Part shown: one piece after another, positions 60,122-64,000 of the stretch
Position numbering within the stretch: the stretch's first letter is position 1
Layout: each line of letters opens with the position of its first letter
Assembly: GCA_005765155.1 (NCBI GenBank)
Contig: VCCP01000005.1
Location: forward strand, 3,348,001-3,412,000
Source of the DNA: Zelopaecilomyces penicillatus
Lineage: Eukaryota; Ascomycota; Sordariomycetes; Hypocreales; Pseudodiploosporaceae
Length of the DNA stretch: 64,000 nucleotides
Direction of reading: 5' to 3'
Notes under the pieces: generated by a model
Told to the model about the DNA's origin: nothing
Seen by the model: only the letters and a program-made list of their open reading frames with translations
The model's database searches: none
Translations under genes and position numbers: made by a program

Positions 60122-61336
60122 CTAACGCTTGAATCGCGCAAAGAACCCCCCAATCTTTGGAGACCTTGACAACTCGGCTGCGGCCTCGGGCTCGTTCAAT
60201 TCAGATAACGGGACAGGCTTGTTGACTTTATCGTCTTTGGCATGCTTGTTGAAGCCGCCCAGACGCCCCCGTAGTGTCCACTTTGACTCAGGTTTTCGCA
60301 GCTGGGGAGGTGATGCAGGCTTGGCCAAGTTTGCCGCCTCATCGCTTTGAGTCCAATCAACTCTATGTTCATTGGGGTCAGCTGCCACCTCACAGTGGTC
60401 GCAACTGGATTGAGTGTCGGAAAGAGCGATTCCAGGATGCATGGGGGCAGGTTCCTGAGTTGCCGGCGCCATCTTGCCCAGCATGCTTCCAGTACTCCTT
60501 CTCCTGGCCTCCTTGGAAGAGTCGTTTTCATGATCAATCGGCCTGAGATGCGCCTGGAACGTGTGTCGTTGAGTGAGACGTGATGCCTTTTCATCAACCT
60601 CTTCTGTGGCAGTAAGAGTCGGCGTGTGCTGAAACTGATTGCGCTCATACTGTCGTTCCCTAAGTGTCTGCGCTCTTAAAAGAGCCTTGGTCTTCTCGTT
60701 TGGTGCCATGCCATCGAAAGTCTCCGCCATTGCTCGGCTAGCATTAGGGCCATCCATGTGAAATTTCATCGCCTTCTTCGATAACTTATGAACGAGGGCC
60801 TTCTCTGTTAAACTCTCAACAGTCGTTGTTCGGGTAAATTGGGACGCTGCCACCTGAGGTATGTGATGATAGCTAGTTGGGGAGGCATCCTCGCCGTCTT
60901 TGTTGCTAGAGTCACTCGATGACTTGGACTCTGGACGGTGCAATCGTTCTTTCTTGGCTTGACCGGACTCCTGTGATGAATCTTTGTTTCGTAACCTGGG
61001 TCCCGACGAACTATGAGGCGCTTCTTTTGCTCCTCCTGTATGTTTCCCGTCTTGCCCCTCTTTCTTAACCTCCTCTGTGGCTGGAACTGTTTTGGAGGTA
61101 GGCTTCCTAGATTTCCGTTCCACCTCGGTCCGCCCCCGTTTCTTCCGCTCTGCATACGCCTTTTGTTCCGCAAGCACTACATATAAACGCCTCGAGAGAT
61201 CTTCGGGATCGAATGGCCGAGGGTGAGATGGCCGAGGCTTCTGCCGAGAAGACGTATTCTTGGCCACGGGCCGATAAGGCATTGAATGAGCCGCTGCCGC
61301 CTTGGCATCGTGTACGTAGTTCATTTTGTAAAGCAT
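60122..61336 (-). CDS. Basic, largely disordered hypothetical protein
   Basis: Single open frame of 404 aa on the minus strand; the start may be at 61336 or four codons later. The sequence has no catalytic motif or membrane span that I recognise. It is rich in Lys, Arg, Ser and Glu: a basic N-terminal third (KAYAERKKRGRTEVERKSRK), a central more ordered stretch (VESLTEKALVHKLSKKAMKFHMDGPNA, then MAPNEKTKALLRAQTLRERQ), and a C-terminus SPKIGGFFARFKR. The SKWTLRGRLGGFNKHAK segment could be an amphipathic helix. The central block looks conserved-type sequence rather than random, so I judge it a real ascomycete-restricted gene. It is convergent with the HIT-finger gene. Function unknown. Confidence 0.72.
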   Translation of the reverse strand: MLYKMNYVHDAKAAAAHSMPYRPVAKNTSSRQKPRPSHPRPFDPEDLSRRLYVVLAEQKAYAERKKRGRTEVERKSRKPTSKTVPATEEVKKEGQDGKHTGGAKEAPHSSSGPRLRNKDSSQESGQAKKERLHRPESKSSSDSSNKDGEDASPTSYHHIPQVAASQFTRTTTVESLTEKALVHKLSKKAMKFHMDGPNASRAMAETFDGMAPNEKTKALLRAQTLRERQYERNQFQHTPTLTATEEVDEKASRLTQRHTFQAHLRPIDHENDSSKEARRRSTGSMLGKMAPATQEPAPMHPGIALSDTQSSCDHCEVAADPNEHRVDWTQSDEAANLAKPASPPQLRKPESKWTLRGRLGGFNKHAKDDKVNKPVPLSELNEPEAAAELSRSPKIGGFFARFKR

Positions 61337-63600
61337 GGTCCGCGATTTTGGGCCCTGCTGATGCCGCTCCCTGCTGGGCTATGAGAGGGATGATGTCGTC
61401 GGGTGTCAATTATTTGTTGTACTTCGTAGCACAGGCGAGAATCCGAGAGTTTGCCTGCAGTGGCAAGGCATCCAACTTAAGAGGCGCGACGGGTACAGAT
61501 GGGGTGTGTGACCAAAGCGTCTCCAAGACCGTCCGAGAGTTGGGACGGGTCGAAATGTAATTATGTGTGAGAACAAGAACAATGCAACGCAGGGGCAACC
61601 TGGCTAGACAAGGCTGCGATAGTAAATGCAATAGCAATAATGCCCCCTACTCTTAAAGGACGACAGTGCGCGTGCGTACGGATCCGTAGATGGCCCTTGA
61701 CAAACAGCTCCGGCGTTGTATAACTTCGTCAAACTCAGAAAAGCAGAAGCTCTACAGCAAGATGACCAACCAACACGGAAAACAACATGAACATGGCAAG
61801 GGCGGAGGGAGAGTGTGGGGGATGGCAGGTCTTAAAAGTAGGTTTGGGTTGTGTTAGTCTACATGCATCTGCAAAAGGGACGTCGGCTAAGTAGTCCCTA
61901 CTCCGAACTAGTGATGGCAAGTGGAAAGAGCATAAAACACAATGGTTGAAATCATCTAACTTGATTAATGGGGACCACGAAGAATGGGCACGCGATACAT
62001 AAAGAGTATACATTGCACCGTCTCTACCTACTATGTAAACGCCGAACCGGGGAGCCGTTGCAACGTCAAGAACAGCCGACAACATTTGGTTGTCCCGCAC
62101 GTCTTGCAAGCATGGACGCTAGTACGCAACTAAAACGACCCTGGCCGCCATCGGAGCCAACAACGTTGATGGTTGGTGGAAGCGCGGGGAGGGGTGCTTC
62201 ACAGACATGCCTACTCGAAAGTGATGAGTGGTTTGACGCCTCTATTCCGGCAAAGTGGGAGAGCAAAGCAACAACAAAAGAGCGGATTGTGGAGGTGGCG
62301 GACGCCCCTCACGAGTCACTTGACGATTCAGGGGTTTTTGCTTCTTGCCCTGTAGGGTTTTGTTTGTTCGGATGATGGGCCGACCGCCAAGTTGGCCCCC
62401 GGCCCCTCAATTGCTGATGATTTTCGATATGTTGCAGGATGGTTGATAGCATGCCCCGTCTGGTCAAAAAGCGAAAATGAGCTCGCTCCCACCGGGCAGA
62501 GGAGGGGGGGAATGCTATGTAACTGTTTCCAAGTAATTAACAAGTCCCTGGATAAAATCAACCAGTTAATAAGACGGCAATGCAACATGTCCAGCACTGT
62601 CCATCTGTCAACGAGTCAAATGTGACGATGCAACTCCAGGCCCTGCGGATCGGCAAACCTGATCCCAGTTCTTGTCTCTCAATTCTCAAACCCCTCCACC
62701 TCGGCACTACGTAGTACCTCAATCAGCTGCGGCCCCAAGTACCTTAATAATGGAGGGAACCAAGGGAGCGCGCAGGAATGTGACGGGTACCCGCACCATC
62801 CATCACCTTCACGAGTTCTCATGTACAATGTTGGCAGCCTACAAGTGACACTGGAGGCAAGCCACTTGGCCACTAGACGTCGGTGGTCAGAGGGCTAATG
62901 GCTACTGGCGGCGCGTAAAGTGCGAATGGGCCAGGGAACTATTATATGATCACCGCTCGTAGTGAAAATTAGCTCTATTCACTATTACCAGACAATGGTG
63001 TTGAAAATCGTAAATGTGCTCCTCATTCCACCTTCGGCGAGTTTCTCTTTGGACGACCGGTCCGCATCGTTCTGCAAATGCAACATGCTCGCATTTCTCC
63101 TCACCTGCAGTCTCAGGCAAAGTGAGTGCCAACCCTCGCTCCTCGTCCTTCTAATTCTGGTTGGGCCAAACTCGGCACAGCCAGGGGGGGTTCATGCGAG
63201 GCTGCCAGCCAAACAGACGATTGATATGTGAGGGAGGACGGCAACTCGTCTGAGGCTTATTCGAAATGCCCGTTGGTGTGTTGCTGATTTAAGGGGGTGT
63301 TGGCTTGAGGGACGAAACACTGCCCGAACTCGGGTTGTCTGTCGTGGTGATGATTCTGTTGAATTGGATGTTCCGAGGCTAAATACAGGCGTCTGACACC
63401 CAAGAGGCGGTGTCCATGCCAGGCAATCTACTAGGCAGGTACGGCAGCCTAAAGGCCTCACTGGCTCAAAACGATTTTTGGATTTTTCTCCCATATAAAA
63501 TTGTCAAAATAGCCTGATACACTCACACCATTACTAACAAGACCCCCGAATATGCAGATAGCATATATATGTATAGAATTGAAGTGAATAAAACGCAGTT
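61337..63600. other. Gene-free region before the terminal repeat array
   Basis: About 2.3 kb upstream of the hypothetical gene. No supported gene on either strand; all frames are short and without similarity I recognise. It may hold the promoter of the hypothetical gene. The last few hundred bases become AT-rich. Confidence 0.45.
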
Positions 63601-63649
63601 TCTTTTACTAGATAAAAATTTAAACCTTACATCTTTTAAATTAATAGCT

Positions 63650-63935
63650 AATCTTGCAGCCTTCGCATAGCCAATTTTGCAGTCAATTTCGTAGCCTTTG
63701 CACAGCCAATTTAACAGTCAATTTTGCAGCCTTCGCGCAGCCAATTTTGCAGTCAATTTTGTAGCCTTTGCACAGCCAATTTAACAGTCAATTTTACAGC
63801 CTTCGCACAGCCAATTTAACAGTCAATTTTGCAGCCTTCGCACAGCCAATTTTGCAGCCAATTTCGTAGCCTTTGCACAGCCAATTCAACAGTCAATTTT
63901 GCAGTCAATTTTATAGCCTTTGCAAAGCTAACCCT
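63650..63935. repeat. Tandem array of a ~35-bp unit
   Basis: About eight copies of a unit like CAGCCTTCGCA + CAGCCAATTT + (TG/AA)CAGTCAATTTTG. Units fall into two kinds, CAGCCTTCGCA and TAGCCTTTGCA, which mostly alternate, suggesting a ~70-bp higher-order repeat. The differences are C/T (or G/A) transitions. The array directly precedes telomere-like repeats. Confidence 0.88.
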
Positions 63936-63990
63936 ATAACCCTAACCCTAGTATAACCCTAAGCTAACCCTGACCCTAAGCTAACCCTAG
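63928..63990. repeat. Degenerate CCCTAA telomere-type repeats
   Basis: Words such as AACCCTAACCCTAG, AACCCTAAGCTAACCCTGA and CCCTAAGCTAACCCTAG occur, i.e. (CCCTAA)n with GC and TA insertions. On the plus strand this is the C-rich telomere strand running toward the right edge, opposite to what a right-hand chromosome end would show. The repeats are therefore interstitial, inverted, or the start of an oppositely joined segment. Confidence 0.85.
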
Positions 63991-64000
63991 CCTTATATAT

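Noticed and set aside
63928..63990. True chromosome end at the right edge of the window
   Set aside because: The repeat strand is C-rich toward the edge, opposite to a right-hand telomere, and the repeats are degenerate.
1..64000. CRISPR array, prokaryotic operon, integrated virus or secondary-metabolite cluster
   Set aside because: No regularly spaced repeats with unique spacers, no polyketide or peptide synthetase, no viral or transposase domain; gene content is ordinary fungal nuclear.

Overview
The window is nuclear DNA of a filamentous ascomycete, most likely a sordariomycete and perhaps Hypocreales. The evidence is short (about 50-110 nt) GT-AG introns with CTAAC-like branch points, the protein families, and gene spacing typical of a mould. 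I cannot name the genus. No rRNA, tRNA, CRISPR array, complete transposon or viral gene was recognised.

Left part (1-31 kb) is gene-dense and mostly housekeeping. In order: SEY1 (partial, minus); a CENP-C/Mif2 centromere protein (plus); YME2 (minus); a twin-CX9C protein of the EMI1 type (plus); an intronless cytosolic HSP70 of the SSA type (minus); a carnitine acetyltransferase of the cytosolic FacC type (minus); a 14-TMS-type MFS exporter (plus); a Cys-rich single-pass surface protein (minus); a RAD57-like recombination mediator (plus); and RPC2, the second-largest subunit of RNA polymerase III (minus).

The middle (31-50 kb) opens with a 6.2 kb stretch in which I find no gene. A large PUF-domain RNA-binding protein follows (plus), then ribosomal protein eL15 (minus), a small unrecognised 3-exon gene with a predicted GC-AG intron (minus), and a PSP1-domain protein (minus).

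The right part (50-64 kb) starts with a second 7.3 kb gene-free stretch containing GC-rich micro/minisatellites. It is followed by NFU1 (minus), a HIT-type zinc finger protein (plus) and a basic hypothetical protein (minus). The window ends in an AT-rich array of a roughly 35-bp repeat that runs into degenerate CCCTAA telomere-type repeats. These repeats are in the orientation opposite to that of a right-hand telomere, so they are interstitial or inverted as seen here.

The genes do not form a pathway or biosynthetic cluster. Three act in mitochondria (YME2, EMI1-like, NFU1), and several act in RNA or protein production (RPC2, PUF, eL15, HIT finger, PSP1). I found no convincing new multi-gene system. 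The observations most worth checking are a possible internal promoter in the PUF gene that would remove its coiled coil; a shared T-run/ATC-run element in the last introns of two unrelated genes; a 13-nt microexon in RPC2; a GC-AG intron; AT-hook-like motifs in CENP-C; and the terminal repeat array. All exon boundaries were read by eye from splice signals and frame continuity.
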